Shown here: piece by piece, positions 42,143 to 53,040 of the stretch
How the letters are laid out: each line of letters begins with the position of its first letter
Numbering within the stretch: position 1 is the stretch's first letter
From: Ketobacter sp963922875
GTDB taxonomy: Bacteria > Pseudomonadota > Gammaproteobacteria > Pseudomonadales > Ketobacteraceae
Direction of reading: 5' to 3'
DNA length: 64,000 nucleotides
Assembly (NCBI GenBank): GCA_963922875.1
Contig: CAWUJH010000010.1
Span: 62,001-126,000, forward strand
Notes under the pieces: model-generated
What the model saw: only the letters and a program-made list of their open reading frames with translations
The model's database searches: none
What the model was told of the DNA's origin: nothing
Translations under genes and position numbers: made by a program

Positions 42143-43162
42143 TTAGTTCGCAAGGAGTTCCACCTCGTCGTCCATTAAATAACGGGTTAAATGGGCCGCA
42201 AGCTCTGTAGGCGTCCCGCTAAAAGTGACCTGACCCGCTTTGCGTGCTGAATCAGGCATGGAACTGTTCGCACAGGACTCAGCACTCTGCGCCCACACCT
42301 CTATTCCCCTCTCACGCATGAAAGTTGCACCTTCCGTTCCGTCCTCGCCCATGCCACTGAAAAGAATAGCGCCTGTTTGGGCACCAAACTGCTCCGCCAT
42401 CAAGGTCATCACTTGGTTAATACAGGGTGCATAGGGCCCCTGCCAGGGCTCATCATACAGAGTAATTTGGGAGTATTGATTGAGAACCATAACCTGTTCA
42501 AGAGGTACTATGGCACTTTGTCCGTGTCGAATCTGTAAACCTGGGTCTATTGGTATGAATTTAGTGGCGCTTGTGCCACCCCATACTTTAGTGAGAGTCT
42601 CTTGGAAGCCAGGCTCTATATGTTGTGCAACGAGGAAAGACACCGGTAATTTCGCTGGCAGCGCATGTAAAAATTCCTTTACAGCGCTGGGGCCGCCCAA
42701 TGAGGCGCCCAATACCCAGATGCAGGACGCCGGTTCTCCTGGCAGGTTTTTTTTGGCTTCCGCCGCTGGCACCACCAGATCAATTCTTGAATCCAGTGTC
42801 GGCACCACGGAGCCGTTGTAGAGGGGTTTGCCCACAACAGATTCTAATTTGGCACTAATCTTTTTCTGCCAACGCTGATATTGAAGACTACTGGTGCTGG
42901 GCGCATTGCCTTCACCAAACAGGATGGGAACATCAACCAAATCATAGAGCACCACGATAGAATCGCCCCATAGCTCTTCGTCTTCAATATCCACCAACCA
43001 AACATCCGCCTGACTCGCACGAATTTTATCTGCGGAAATGGCATCCGGTGTCATGGAAGCCGCCAAGCGGTATCCCACAGACTCTACCAAGCGACACACA
43101 ACATGGCGCTGTAAAGTTGAATCTGAAATCACGCCAACCTGAGGATTTCTATTAGCAGACAC
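42143..43162 (-). CDS. chpB: CheB-type protein-glutamate methylesterase ChpB
   Basis: The frame is open to 43267, but I choose the GTG at 43162, one base after the chpA stop, giving 339 residues. The N-terminal part is a receiver-like domain with poor motif conservation (GVISDSTLQRHVV, WLVDIED). The C-terminal part is the CheB esterase with Ser in GASLGGPSAV, His in AQHIEPGF and Asp in FSGMGEDGTEG. It would remove methyl groups from PilJ, opposing PilK. Tight coupling to chpA is clear. Confidence 0.9.
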   Translation of the reverse strand: MSANRNPQVGVISDSTLQRHVVCRLVESVGYRLAASMTPDAISADKIRASQADVWLVDIEDEELWGDSIVVLYDLVDVPILFGEGNAPSTSSLQYQRWQKKISAKLESVVGKPLYNGSVVPTLDSRIDLVVPAAEAKKNLPGEPASCIWVLGASLGGPSAVKEFLHALPAKLPVSFLVAQHIEPGFQETLTKVWGGTSATKFIPIDPGLQIRHGQSAIVPLEQVMVLNQYSQITLYDEPWQGPYAPCINQVMTLMAEQFGAQTGAILFSGMGEDGTEGATFMRERGIEVWAQSAESCANSSMPDSARKAGQVTFSGTPTELAAHLTRYLMDDEVELLAN

Positions 43163-43163
43163 C

Positions 43164-46100
43164 TCAATGCACCCGTGTAAGCAAGGTCTCAATGGTTTCC
43201 AGTAGCTCACTCTCCTGATACGGCTTACCCATGTAACGATCGACGCCGATCCCCATCGCACGGTCACGATGTTTTTCTCCGGTCCGGGAGGTAATCATAA
43301 TAATCGGCAGGTTTCTTAAGCGATCATCATGACGAACCAGGGTCGCCACTTCAAAGCCATCCATTCTTGGCATTTCAATATCCAGCAACATAACATCAGG
43401 TTTAATATCTTGCAGTTGGGTGATGGCATCAACACCATCTTTGGCGGTAACCACTTCAAACCCATGCCGTTCCAATAAGCGGCTTGTTACTTTACGCACC
43501 GTCACTGAATCATCCACAACCATGACGATGGGTGTTTCGTTTAGTCGAGTTGCCAGGGCGTCATGCTTGAGATCTGCACCTACCAGGGCTTGTTCAGCCC
43601 GGATGACTGCATTCACATCAACGATAATGACCACACTACCATCACCGAGAATCGTAGCGCCCGAAATACCACTGACAGCAGCTAACTGTGGCCCAACGGA
43701 TTTAACCACGATTTCCTTCGAACCTAGCAATGAATCCACTTGCAAAGCTACCGCGCGCTCTGCACTACGAACCAGCAACACTGGCAAGGGCTTTGACTGC
43801 CCCATCAAATTAGGCGCTGGCGTATTGTGAACATAACGGCCCAGATAGCGCACATCATACTGTTGCCCAGCGTACTCAAAGGGAGGGGCATCAGGCTCAT
43901 AATAAGCTTCTAGCTCGTAAGGGCTTACCCGAACAATACCTTCAATATTATTTAAGGGTATCGCGTACAAATCATCGGCCACTCGTACCATCAAAGCTCT
44001 ATTCACTGACACAGTAAAGGGTAACCGGATGGTAAACTGCGATCCCGAACCTTGGGCTGAGTGCAACCGAACATTACCACCCAGCTGCTTTATCTCACTA
44101 TGCACCACGTCCATGCCGACACCACGCCCGGAAATTTGTGTCACTTTCTCTGCCGTACTGAAACCCTGTTTAAAAATAAACTGCATGATTTCTTTGTCAG
44201 GCAAAGAGGAATCTTCTTTCATTAAACCCCGTTCAATGGCCCGCTTTCTTACACCTGCAAGGTTCACGCCTTTACCGTCATCAGACAGGCGCAACACTAC
44301 CTCACCGCCTTCCCGAGACAAATGAATCGTTATTCTGCCCGCCGCGTTTTTGCCAGCAGCAACCCTTTGCTCCGGTGCTTCCAGGCCATGATCCACCGCA
44401 TTGCGTAACATGTGCTCTAATGGCGCCACCATTCGCTCCAGCACCGTACGATCCATCTCGCCATCAGCACCAAATATTTCCAATTCAGCTTTCTTACCAA
44501 GCTCGCCTGCCACTTGCCGCACGATACGACGTAAACGGGGCACCATCCGGGAAAAAGGTACCATCCTTGTGCGCATGAGACTTTCTTGCAATTCACTATT
44601 GATACGACCCTGCTGTACTAACAAGGTTTCGGCATCCCGAGCTCGATCGAGCAGCGAATCTTTTAAATCGTTGAGATCAGAAACCGTTTCGCCTAAAGAT
44701 CGCGAAATTTGGTTAAGCGACGAATAACGATCCATTTCTAATGGATCAAACTCTTCGTACACCATCCCTTCTGTCTGCGCTTGCTGATAGCGATGCAGGA
44801 TCTGCGCTTCGGTTTCGATATCCATGCGCCGCAATAATTCACGCGCACGCTCAATGGTCATACCAATTTCATCGATAACAAAGTTGAAATCTGTAATCTC
44901 CTGCTCAATTCGCCCCCTAAAAATGGAGGTTTCACCTGCCAGATTAACCAGACCCTCCATGAGATCTGCCGAAACTTTCACACTCTCAGTGTTCGCTCTT
45001 TTACCTTCATCCGCATGCATTCCAGACTCAGGAAGCTTCGCTGCCACCAAAGGCTTTGGTACTGATTGCGGCGGCTTGACCGCTGTCTGGGATGGCTTCA
45101 GCGGTACAACGGCAGCATCGACCTTATCGGCACTGGGTTTTGTATCCTGCACGGTGGGATGCTCAACCCCAGATTGGCGAGACTCTGGGTTGGCTTGTTT
45201 CTCCGCCCCATGACTCGCAGCATTAATCAATGCACCACCTTGTTGTCGCAAGCGCTCCATAAGATCAATCAACTGGTCGTGATCTTGTTGGATCCTGGCA
45301 AAAAAACCATCATCCCAAGGCGCTTGGTTATTTTCAGCATCAATTAAAAAGGTTTCGAAATGATGGCTCAGATCACCAATTTGGGTCATCCCGGCTAACC
45401 GAGCTCCACCTTTGAGGGTATGAAGCAAACGTTTCATTTCATCCAAATGCTCTGGATTATCTCGCTCACTGAGCCAAGCATCGATAGTGTTATCAATACC
45501 TTCCGTAAGCTCATCGGCTTCTTCCAGAAAAATCTCCAGAATTTCCACATCAATATCATCATTACCTTGCTGACCCAACGCCTCTAAGGCATCCGAATCT
45601 GTTTGCTTCAGGACGGGCAGCTGATCAGGTTCAATCTCAACTTGATCTTCCGTTTCAGGCTCAACACTGTCAGCATGCTCGCTAGATTCAGCCTCGGCCA
45701 ATTCAGGAATTTGTGCAGCCTCCATTGGCTCCTGCACCGGTGACGAAACAGCTTGCTCTCGGCCACTCACAAAATCGTCGATGGCTTTAATTAAATCCTC
45801 TGCTTCAACAGGATTCTTGCCCGCCTCGATATCGCTGTACATCTGTGCCAGCCGATCATGACAATCATGGAGCAAATCAAACAGGTATTGATTGGTAGTA
45901 ATCCTTCCCAGGCTTGCGCCTTCATAAAGATTTTCCAAGTGATGAGACAAGTCACCCATCGCTTTAATCTCAGACATCCGCGCACCACCTTTCAAAGTGT
46001 GCAGGCTGCGCTGTAAACCTACCACCAAATCCAGATCGTCGGGCTGCTGAATCCAGTTTTCGAGCTCTTCACCAATAGAATCCAATATCTCCGAAGCTTC

Positions 46101-49100
46101 TTCCAGAAAGATTTCTACGAGTTCCTGATCGTACTCTTCGTCTTCTGTGCTTGCTACAACTGGGGTTGCTGGCGCGGTAGGCGCTTCAGTGTCAGCAGTA
46201 GCATCTTCATCTGCTTCATCTGCCGTGTCAAAATCCTCTAGCTCAAAGCCATCCTCAATAAATCCGTCGGCATCGAAGGCTGCAAATGTCTCTTGATTTT
46301 CCTGACGTTCAGAATCTTCCTGCCACGCAAATTCTGAGTCCAGGGTTTCTTCAAATTCAGATTCAGCTTGTTCAAACCCCGCCTCCAGAAACTCGGTATC
46401 TTGTTCGGGTTCATTCTGCTCATATTCTTGAATATGGGTTGCCTGCGGTTCGGGTTCTTGAACGTAGGTTTCCTTGCGTTCAGCTTCAGCGCTAGGTAGA
46501 GGCTCAAGGTCTGGCGTTTGAGATTCAGGCACCGCGCCACTTTCCACATCTTCATTCGATTTGGCTTCTGTCACTGCTTCCTGGTGACGCTCGGCCTGAG
46601 CGATTTGCTGGCTGACTTCTGGCGCGTCGTCCATCAAATGCTGCAGTTCAGAGATAAAGTCCTTGGTACTGGTTATCGGTTGGCCTGCAGCCGCAAAATC
46701 CATCATATTCACCAGTTCTTCATGGGCTTGGTGAGCCACATGGAAAAACTCTTCGTTGGGTGAAATCATTCCTTGTGCCGCGCTGTTGTAGAGCTCCTCT
46801 AAGGTCAGCGCTAATGCCACGATCTCCGGAAAATCAGCGGCGCTGGCGCCACGGGCTAGAATCCGTAAGTTTTGAGTCAATCTGTCCAATTGCGCCCCGC
46901 TAACCGGATCGCGCTCCCACTGCCGTAGATCATCCCCGCTGTCGGACACCAGATCCATGCCTTCCGCGAGAAAGACCTGCAATGTTTCCGAGCTAGCCAC
47001 AGCACCGTTATCTTCTTCCTGATGAGAAAGCTTTTCAGTGCGTAATTCCGCCAAGCGGACTAGCAACTCCTCCACACCCACGATCTCCGCCACCGGGTGT
47101 ATTTTCAAATCCACTAAACTGGTTTCAATTAAATTAACAAAATCTTCCAGTAATAGGCGAACATCCGCTCCTGCTTTCACCCCTTGCAAATGACACTCTT
47201 TGAAAAACCTTTCAATGGGAGTCGCAAGCTCGGCAATGGGGCCAATCCCGGCCATGTGAGCGCTACCTTTCAAGGTATGCAATGCCCGCAGCATATTTTC
47301 ACTAAAACCATCACTAATATCGTACTGGAGATAATCCTTTATAGTCTCGATATGGCTGGCCGCTTCTTGACCGAAAATATCCACCAAAACGGGATCGATC
47401 TCTAAATCACTCTCGCCGCTATCATCCTCGACAATTAACTCAAAGGCTTCAGCCTCTTCGTTGTCTTCCATAGATTCAACCAATATGGGGACTTCCGCCA
47501 CCACAGCCGAGTCACCCGGCAGTGGTGGCGGATTCTCACCCTTCGCCAGAGCATCGGCCACTGCAGCGTAAGGTGCCACATCAATTGCAGGTTTTACTCG
47601 ATTTTCAAAGGCCGCCACCAATTGCGGCATTAGATTAGTAACTTGTGTCACAATGCCAGTTGTTGCTTCCGTTGTCGCAATGCTGTGATCCAGCACTCGA
47701 TTCAACATATTTTCAATTGACCATGACAACTCACCAATCACCATGGCACTAACCATTCGACCACTGCCTTTGAGGGTATGGTAGGCTCGCCGTAACTCTT
47801 TCAGCGCTTCTTCATCATCATGATCTGCGCGCCAGCGGGGTAGATATTCATTGATGGTTTCCAATACCTCCCCAGCTTCTTCCACGAAAATTTCCAGTAA
47901 CTCTTCATCAATAGGTTCGTCTTCCGGCTCTGGCTCCAATTCTTGCAGCGGAGAAGGAACTTGATCAAGTTCCGGGACCGGGATACCGGCATCGTCACTC
48001 TCGAGTTCGAAGTCAACATTGAGTTCAGTAGGCGCCTCCCAATCAACGGAATCTTCCGGTGAGTAGTCATAATCCAGAGTTGGTGGTTCTTGCTCCTCTG
48101 AGAACTCTTGTTGCCCGGATAGCTCTTGCCCCATTTCATTTGATAACTCAGATTCTGCCGCCGAATCTATGGCGGATTCCGCTTCAAGCTGTGAGTCAAC
48201 CATCACATCAGGCAATGGTTCTATTTCTGGTTCTATTTCTGGTTCGACCACTTGTTTGGGCGGTGCTGGGCGTGAAGTTGTGGCAGCCAGTGTCGGCGGT
48301 TCCATTTCCTGCAGGTTAACGTTTTGTGGCGGATACCCAAGGTTGGTGACGGCCTTGGTTGCAATAGCCAGGACCTCATCCTTTTCCGGTAATCGCTCAT
48401 CGAGGCATTCAAGGTAATAATCAATACTGGATATGGCGTCGGCTAACTGTTCCAACTGTTCCCATTCCGGATGGCTGTTGGGCTGATTCAAGTTATCCTG
48501 AATATAGTTAAGGCAGCTTTGCAATAACACCGCAGGTAATGTTAGTGGCACCATCATCAAACCACCACGCACGGCATTTAAGGTTTCTGGTACCGGTGCC
48601 AAATAACTCAGATCAAACTGATGGGTTGAATATTTAGCAATAGCTTCTTTCGCCGTTTCCAACCCAGCTCGGCATTCATCCACCACCGCCATCCGAGCGC
48701 TGGACAACTGGTCTTTGGGTATACTGGTGACATTAAGTGTTTCATCATCACGCTCATGTGCAGCAGCTGCTCCTGCCGGATCGCGAATCATCCCGGTTAG
48801 GGTTGCCTCCACATACAGCAGGGCACCGGCCACATCCATTAAGACATTGTCATCGGAGTCTTCACCATCATTCAACAGATGGCCAATAACATCGACCTGC
48901 TCCAGAATTACACGCCGGGCATTTCCTACTCCCAAAACCGCCAAGGTGTCGGCTATCTGTTTCAGTTCCGGGATGACTTGCCGCAAACCACCAACATTAC
49001 CTCCATCCATGTACGCATTGATTTGCTCCTTAATAATGGCCATCTCTTCCACCAAGGCATCAACCACAGAAACCATGGTGCCTCTATCTGGCCCTGAAAT

Positions 49101-50021
49101 CAGTTGCCGCTCGTTATCCAGTAGTTCATCGGGAGGTAGCGCTCCGTCTAACTTAAAGGCTTCGCGAATGTCTTCGATGCGATTGGTAGAACCCTCACTC
49201 CTGGCCACGTAATACAACAGATTTTTTAGCAATTCACGGGGAGGTAGCTGGGAACGCGAACCACCTTCATCAATACAGATTTTTAGTTGTCGATCCAGCT
49301 GTCCCAACAACATCTTGACGGAGGTACCTAAATCGATGTACGAGCGAGAAACACCTTCAGCCAAACCAACGGCCACCCACCACAGTTGGGCCATGGGCGT
49401 ACCACTGTACAATTGCTCCAGTTTCGTCAGGGATTTCACCATGTAACCCAGGTTGGCTGGCATATCCTGATTACGAATCATGCCCACCAAAGCAAACTGA
49501 TACAGCTGGCGAATTTTTTTCAGTAATTGCGGAAGCTGGGTTAAGGTTTCTTGCGGCACAATCTGTGAAGGCGCGGCTTCTTGTCCCGATTCCAAGTCAG
49601 GTTTAAATAACGCCGTCTCAGAAAGCAGGGGTTCGTCCCGAGCGGCCCGCAAATCATTCAGCAAAGGTAGAACGACAACGGCAATATCACGACGCCCATC
49701 TTTGATGCTATCGAGGTACGCCGGCAATTGAATGATGGCCCGCATGAGAACTTCCTGGCTATCTTCCATCCGCTGCACTTTGCCGTTCATCAAGGCGACG
49801 GCAAGATTTTCCATCTCCTCCGCCAGCAGGGCTGCGCCATAAAACTCAACCATTTGCAGAGTTCCAGCCACCTGATGCAAGTGTGTTACGCAAAACCGCA
49901 TACGAGTGCTGTCATCCGGGTCAGCCAAATAGGCTTCTAACGATTGTCGCGCCTGTTTAAGGGTCTCTTCTATTTCGTCTCTGACCCAATCTAAGGCTTT
50001 ATAATCGTGTTGCTCAGCCAT
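43164..50021 (-). CDS. chpA: ChpA, multi-phosphotransfer histidine kinase of twitching chemotaxis
   Basis: The 2285-residue protein has four canonical HPt sites with HTLKG: H748, H915, H1341 and H1534. Degenerate HPt-like bundles lie in the first 650 residues (THLHQVAGTLQ, LNAVRGGLMM) and around 1040 (LRILARGAS). Acidic, low-complexity linkers separate them. The CheA core follows: dimerisation and ATPase (LEHMLRNAVDHGLE, DDGKGV, GRGVGMDVV), then CheW, then a receiver with D2214 (LLDIEMPRMDG). Known role: controls pilus extension and retraction and surface sensing through PilG and PilH. P. aeruginosa ChpA is longer and has six HPt domains. AGGAG precedes the ATG. Confidence 0.96.
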   Translation of the reverse strand: MAEQHDYKALDWVRDEIEETLKQARQSLEAYLADPDDSTRMRFCVTHLHQVAGTLQMVEFYGAALLAEEMENLAVALMNGKVQRMEDSQEVLMRAIIQLPAYLDSIKDGRRDIAVVVLPLLNDLRAARDEPLLSETALFKPDLESGQEAAPSQIVPQETLTQLPQLLKKIRQLYQFALVGMIRNQDMPANLGYMVKSLTKLEQLYSGTPMAQLWWVAVGLAEGVSRSYIDLGTSVKMLLGQLDRQLKICIDEGGSRSQLPPRELLKNLLYYVARSEGSTNRIEDIREAFKLDGALPPDELLDNERQLISGPDRGTMVSVVDALVEEMAIIKEQINAYMDGGNVGGLRQVIPELKQIADTLAVLGVGNARRVILEQVDVIGHLLNDGEDSDDNVLMDVAGALLYVEATLTGMIRDPAGAAAAHERDDETLNVTSIPKDQLSSARMAVVDECRAGLETAKEAIAKYSTHQFDLSYLAPVPETLNAVRGGLMMVPLTLPAVLLQSCLNYIQDNLNQPNSHPEWEQLEQLADAISSIDYYLECLDERLPEKDEVLAIATKAVTNLGYPPQNVNLQEMEPPTLAATTSRPAPPKQVVEPEIEPEIEPLPDVMVDSQLEAESAIDSAAESELSNEMGQELSGQQEFSEEQEPPTLDYDYSPEDSVDWEAPTELNVDFELESDDAGIPVPELDQVPSPLQELEPEPEDEPIDEELLEIFVEEAGEVLETINEYLPRWRADHDDEEALKELRRAYHTLKGSGRMVSAMVIGELSWSIENMLNRVLDHSIATTEATTGIVTQVTNLMPQLVAAFENRVKPAIDVAPYAAVADALAKGENPPPLPGDSAVVAEVPILVESMEDNEEAEAFELIVEDDSGESDLEIDPVLVDIFGQEAASHIETIKDYLQYDISDGFSENMLRALHTLKGSAHMAGIGPIAELATPIERFFKECHLQGVKAGADVRLLLEDFVNLIETSLVDLKIHPVAEIVGVEELLVRLAELRTEKLSHQEEDNGAVASSETLQVFLAEGMDLVSDSGDDLRQWERDPVSGAQLDRLTQNLRILARGASAADFPEIVALALTLEELYNSAAQGMISPNEEFFHVAHQAHEELVNMMDFAAAGQPITSTKDFISELQHLMDDAPEVSQQIAQAERHQEAVTEAKSNEDVESGAVPESQTPDLEPLPSAEAERKETYVQEPEPQATHIQEYEQNEPEQDTEFLEAGFEQAESEFEETLDSEFAWQEDSERQENQETFAAFDADGFIEDGFELEDFDTADEADEDATADTEAPTAPATPVVASTEDEEYDQELVEIFLEEASEILDSIGEELENWIQQPDDLDLVVGLQRSLHTLKGGARMSEIKAMGDLSHHLENLYEGASLGRITTNQYLFDLLHDCHDRLAQMYSDIEAGKNPVEAEDLIKAIDDFVSGREQAVSSPVQEPMEAAQIPELAEAESSEHADSVEPETEDQVEIEPDQLPVLKQTDSDALEALGQQGNDDIDVEILEIFLEEADELTEGIDNTIDAWLSERDNPEHLDEMKRLLHTLKGGARLAGMTQIGDLSHHFETFLIDAENNQAPWDDGFFARIQQDHDQLIDLMERLRQQGGALINAASHGAEKQANPESRQSGVEHPTVQDTKPSADKVDAAVVPLKPSQTAVKPPQSVPKPLVAAKLPESGMHADEGKRANTESVKVSADLMEGLVNLAGETSIFRGRIEQEITDFNFVIDEIGMTIERARELLRRMDIETEAQILHRYQQAQTEGMVYEEFDPLEMDRYSSLNQISRSLGETVSDLNDLKDSLLDRARDAETLLVQQGRINSELQESLMRTRMVPFSRMVPRLRRIVRQVAGELGKKAELEIFGADGEMDRTVLERMVAPLEHMLRNAVDHGLEAPEQRVAAGKNAAGRITIHLSREGGEVVLRLSDDGKGVNLAGVRKRAIERGLMKEDSSLPDKEIMQFIFKQGFSTAEKVTQISGRGVGMDVVHSEIKQLGGNVRLHSAQGSGSQFTIRLPFTVSVNRALMVRVADDLYAIPLNNIEGIVRVSPYELEAYYEPDAPPFEYAGQQYDVRYLGRYVHNTPAPNLMGQSKPLPVLLVRSAERAVALQVDSLLGSKEIVVKSVGPQLAAVSGISGATILGDGSVVIIVDVNAVIRAEQALVGADLKHDALATRLNETPIVMVVDDSVTVRKVTSRLLERHGFEVVTAKDGVDAITQLQDIKPDVMLLDIEMPRMDGFEVATLVRHDDRLRNLPIIMITSRTGEKHRDRAMGIGVDRYMGKPYQESELLETIETLLTRVH

Positions 50022-50039
50022 ATTTGCTCCTGGCTCCGC

Positions 50040-50903
50040 TTAAGATAACTCACGCTTGGTGAAGGCAAGCGTGTCTTTAAAGTTTATTCGTTTCATGTCT
50101 GGATGCCGCCAATCAATCACCTCACCAACACCCAGCACCATCAAACCACCGGGAGCCAAGCGCTCTACTAAGTGGTTAACAATTTCCTTCTTGCGCCAAT
50201 TCTGAAAGTAAATCAGCAAATTTTGACAGAAGATGACGTCCACATCATTAATCGGCACACTTTTTAGATCTAACACATTCACTTGCGCAAAGCAGACTCT
50301 ATCTTTGAGTTGATCCACCACTCGATAACGATCATTGTTCGACGGTTCAAAATACTGCTGTTGGAATTTGCTCTGAATTCGCTCAACTTTACGCGCACTA
50401 TATTCACCTTGCCGTGCTTTACTGAGAGCTGGCAAACTAATATCAGTCGCAGTAATACCGTAAAAGCGTTTAGTCTCCTGGGCCTTTGTTAACTCATCCA
50501 GCAACATGGCCAAGGAATAAGGTTCCTCACCAGTGGCACAACCCACGCTCCATAATTCCACATGGGTGTGATTGGGTTCTTGCATGCGTTTAGTACAATA
50601 ATCAACCACTAATTCGTAGGAATGATAGTGGCGAAAAAAGCTGGTTTCCTGAACAGTCAGTCGATCAACCAGGGTGGCCCATTCCACCTCACCAGACAAG
50701 CCCGCCATCAACCGCTCGTAATACTCGTCATATCCTTCGCAGCCGATCTCACGCATGCGGATATTAAGGCTGGTTTCTAAAAAGGTCTTACGGTGAGGGG
50801 CAATCTGCATTCCGGTCCGGGCTTCAAGCAAATCTCGCCAACGCGCGAATTGCTCTTCATTCAATTCGACTTTTTCGCGAAGGCTCCATTGCTCTGCTGC
50901 CAC
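50040..50903 (-). CDS. pilK: CheR-type methyltransferase PilK
   Basis: The 287-residue protein has an N-terminal helical domain and a CheR catalytic domain: LTVQETSFFRHYHSYE, ELWSVGCATGEEPYSLAMLL (SAM site), GITATDIS, and VDVIFCQNLLIYF. It methylates glutamates of the receptor PilJ. It lies 18 bp before chpA on the minus strand and 70 bp after pilJ. Confidence 0.95.
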   Translation of the reverse strand: MAAEQWSLREKVELNEEQFARWRDLLEARTGMQIAPHRKTFLETSLNIRMREIGCEGYDEYYERLMAGLSGEVEWATLVDRLTVQETSFFRHYHSYELVVDYCTKRMQEPNHTHVELWSVGCATGEEPYSLAMLLDELTKAQETKRFYGITATDISLPALSKARQGEYSARKVERIQSKFQQQYFEPSNNDRYRVVDQLKDRVCFAQVNVLDLKSVPINDVDVIFCQNLLIYFQNWRKKEIVNHLVERLAPGGLMVLGVGEVIDWRHPDMKRINFKDTLAFTKRELS

Positions 50904-50973
50904 TCATTGAACTCCCGGCTAACATTGAATTAGCTCCACAGATAGCACCTGCAGAGCCGCTTCAATCAACAGC

Positions 50974-53040
50974 CTAGTTGACGGTTTCCGGCAACTTAAA
51001 GCCAGCCACAGAATTACGCATTTGAACCGCCAATTCTGCCAAGTTACCGATTGAGGTTGCAGTTGCAGTAGTACCAGCGGAGGTTTGCGAAGTGATTTCC
51101 TGAATAACATTCATGGTATTGGAAATATGTCCCGCTGACGCGGCCTGCTGGCGTGCCGCATTGGATATATTTTGAATCAAATCCGCCAGGTTAGTGGATA
51201 CGTTTTCAATTTCTTCCAAGGCGACACCCGCATCCTGAGCCAAGCGGGCACCCCGCACCACTTCAGACGTGGTCTGTTCCATGGAAATAACCGCTTCGTT
51301 GGTATCTGTTTGAATAGTTTTTACCAGAGCTTCTATCTGTTTGGTCGCAGCAGAAGCTCGTTCTGCCAGACGCTGAACTTCGTCCGCAACCACCGCAAAA
51401 CCGCGCCCGGCTTCACCGGCCATCGAAGCCTGTATGGCAGCGTTCAAGGCCAGTATATTGGTTTGATCCGCAATATCATTGATCAAAGAAACTATGTCGC
51501 CAATTTCCTGAGAGGATTCACCCAACCGTTTAATCCGTTTGGAGGTTTCCTGAATCTGCTCACGAATCGTGTCCATACCATGAATGGTATTTTGTACGAC
51601 TTCGGCGCCTTTGTTGGCAATAGATACGGAACGTTCTGCAACCGCGGCAGACTCTGCAGCATTGGCAGACACCTGATCGATAGACACCGCCATTTCATTG
51701 ATGGCCGCTGACGCACCGGCAATTTCCTGTGCCTGATGCTCCGAGGCTTCGGCCAAATGCATGGCAGTAGCCTGTGTTTCCTGGGCTGCGGCAGATACTT
51801 GAACCGCCGTTTCATTAATGGTGGATACCAATGATCGCAACTGGTCAATGGTGAAGTTAATGGAGTCGGCAATAGCGCCGGTGAAATCTTCGGTAACCGT
51901 GGTCTGAATGGTTAAATCGCCATCTGCCAAATCGCCCAACTCATCCAGCAAACGCAGAATCGCTTCCTGATTGTGTTGGTTTTGCATTTCTTTTTCCTCT
52001 CTTCGCACCCCTTCCTCCGCCAAACGGCCTCGAGTTTGGGCAATAAACGAGAAGAAAATCAACAACAAGAACAGTAATGCCAGCGCCGCAAACACGATAC
52101 CCACTAAGGTTGACCAAATACCACTGATTGGCGTGCTTTCAAAAGAACGAGCCAAAGCGCCTGTTTCCGTCAGCAGATTTTGAGAATCCTTGAAGATGCC
52201 ATTGGCTGCTGCCCGCACCTGAAACAGCTCCGGAGAGCTTTCCAGAATCTCATCCACACTTTCACTAATGCCCGCAAAAAGATCAGAAATTTGATTTAAG
52301 GAAGCTACGGCCGAAGCACCACGAACCCGGGTAATTCCAAGACCGTTATCACCTTCAAGCATCCCCTTGAGGACACGGGCAAAACGTTGAGTATCCTTGC
52401 CAAAACTTTCCGCCGCAATAACAGCATCGGGGCCGCCCTCGAGAACCTTATTGGCAGAACGTACAATTCTTTCCGCCAGCAATGACTGACGCTGAGCCAA
52501 AGCCACCTGGTCTGGTTCAGCTTTACCTTCCACCAAAATATTGACGACCCTATCGTACTGCTCTTGCAGCTGAGGAATATCTTCATTCAGAGCCCGCGCC
52601 ACATCGTGTAAATTGATCACGGTCTGACGACCTTCGAGGATAACCACGGAATTGGCCGAGACCTTAGCCCAAATTGTTTCCACTCCGGCCATTTCGCGGC
52701 TAGCGGCCTCAAGAAAGTGGGAATCTGGCTCCATCCCTTCATCCGCGGAGCCATTCTTAATGGCATTCCACTCAGCACCAAAATCAGCTCTTGCTTTATC
52801 AAGATAAGTAAACGCGTCTCGGTTACCGGCAGCTGATTCCAAGGCATTTTTCGCAATTCGCTGGGATAACACCCGGAGCTCGGTGGCCTTAGTAACATAA
52901 GTCGCGGCCTGCTCACTATGCTGTGCAACATTAAAGAAATTCAATAGCATCAGACAAATGGTTACCACCAGCCCAATAATATAGAAGGGTATTAAATTTG
53001 TACTTCTGCTAGCTTCTAATTTACCAGTGCTAGACGACAT
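50974..53040 (-). CDS. pilJ: methyl-accepting chemotaxis protein PilJ
   Basis: The start ATG at 53040 has AGGAG 8 bases upstream and gives 688 residues; a longer open frame to 53067 lacks that support. A first membrane helix (about 15-37) is followed by a large periplasmic region with two PilJ-type helical repeats, a second helix (about 325-348), HAMP, and the signalling hairpin with the highly conserved tip DQTNILALNAAIQASMAGEAGRGF. Known role: senses pilin or surface contact and drives ChpA. Confidence 0.95.
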   Translation of the reverse strand: MSSSTGKLEASRSTNLIPFYIIGLVVTICLMLLNFFNVAQHSEQAATYVTKATELRVLSQRIAKNALESAAGNRDAFTYLDKARADFGAEWNAIKNGSADEGMEPDSHFLEAASREMAGVETIWAKVSANSVVILEGRQTVINLHDVARALNEDIPQLQEQYDRVVNILVEGKAEPDQVALAQRQSLLAERIVRSANKVLEGGPDAVIAAESFGKDTQRFARVLKGMLEGDNGLGITRVRGASAVASLNQISDLFAGISESVDEILESSPELFQVRAAANGIFKDSQNLLTETGALARSFESTPISGIWSTLVGIVFAALALLFLLLIFFSFIAQTRGRLAEEGVRREEKEMQNQHNQEAILRLLDELGDLADGDLTIQTTVTEDFTGAIADSINFTIDQLRSLVSTINETAVQVSAAAQETQATAMHLAEASEHQAQEIAGASAAINEMAVSIDQVSANAAESAAVAERSVSIANKGAEVVQNTIHGMDTIREQIQETSKRIKRLGESSQEIGDIVSLINDIADQTNILALNAAIQASMAGEAGRGFAVVADEVQRLAERASAATKQIEALVKTIQTDTNEAVISMEQTTSEVVRGARLAQDAGVALEEIENVSTNLADLIQNISNAARQQAASAGHISNTMNVIQEITSQTSAGTTATATSIGNLAELAVQMRNSVAGFKLPETVN

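Noticed and set aside
48210..48245. Short tandem repeat (GGTTCTATTTCT type) in chpA
   Set aside because: It encodes the Glu-rich linker (EPEIEPEIEP) and is a normal low-complexity stretch, not a CRISPR or mobile repeat.
48059..48417. Several plus-strand frames with repeats across the chpA gene
   Set aside because: They mirror the acidic Glu-Pro repeats of the ChpA linkers and have no start signals.
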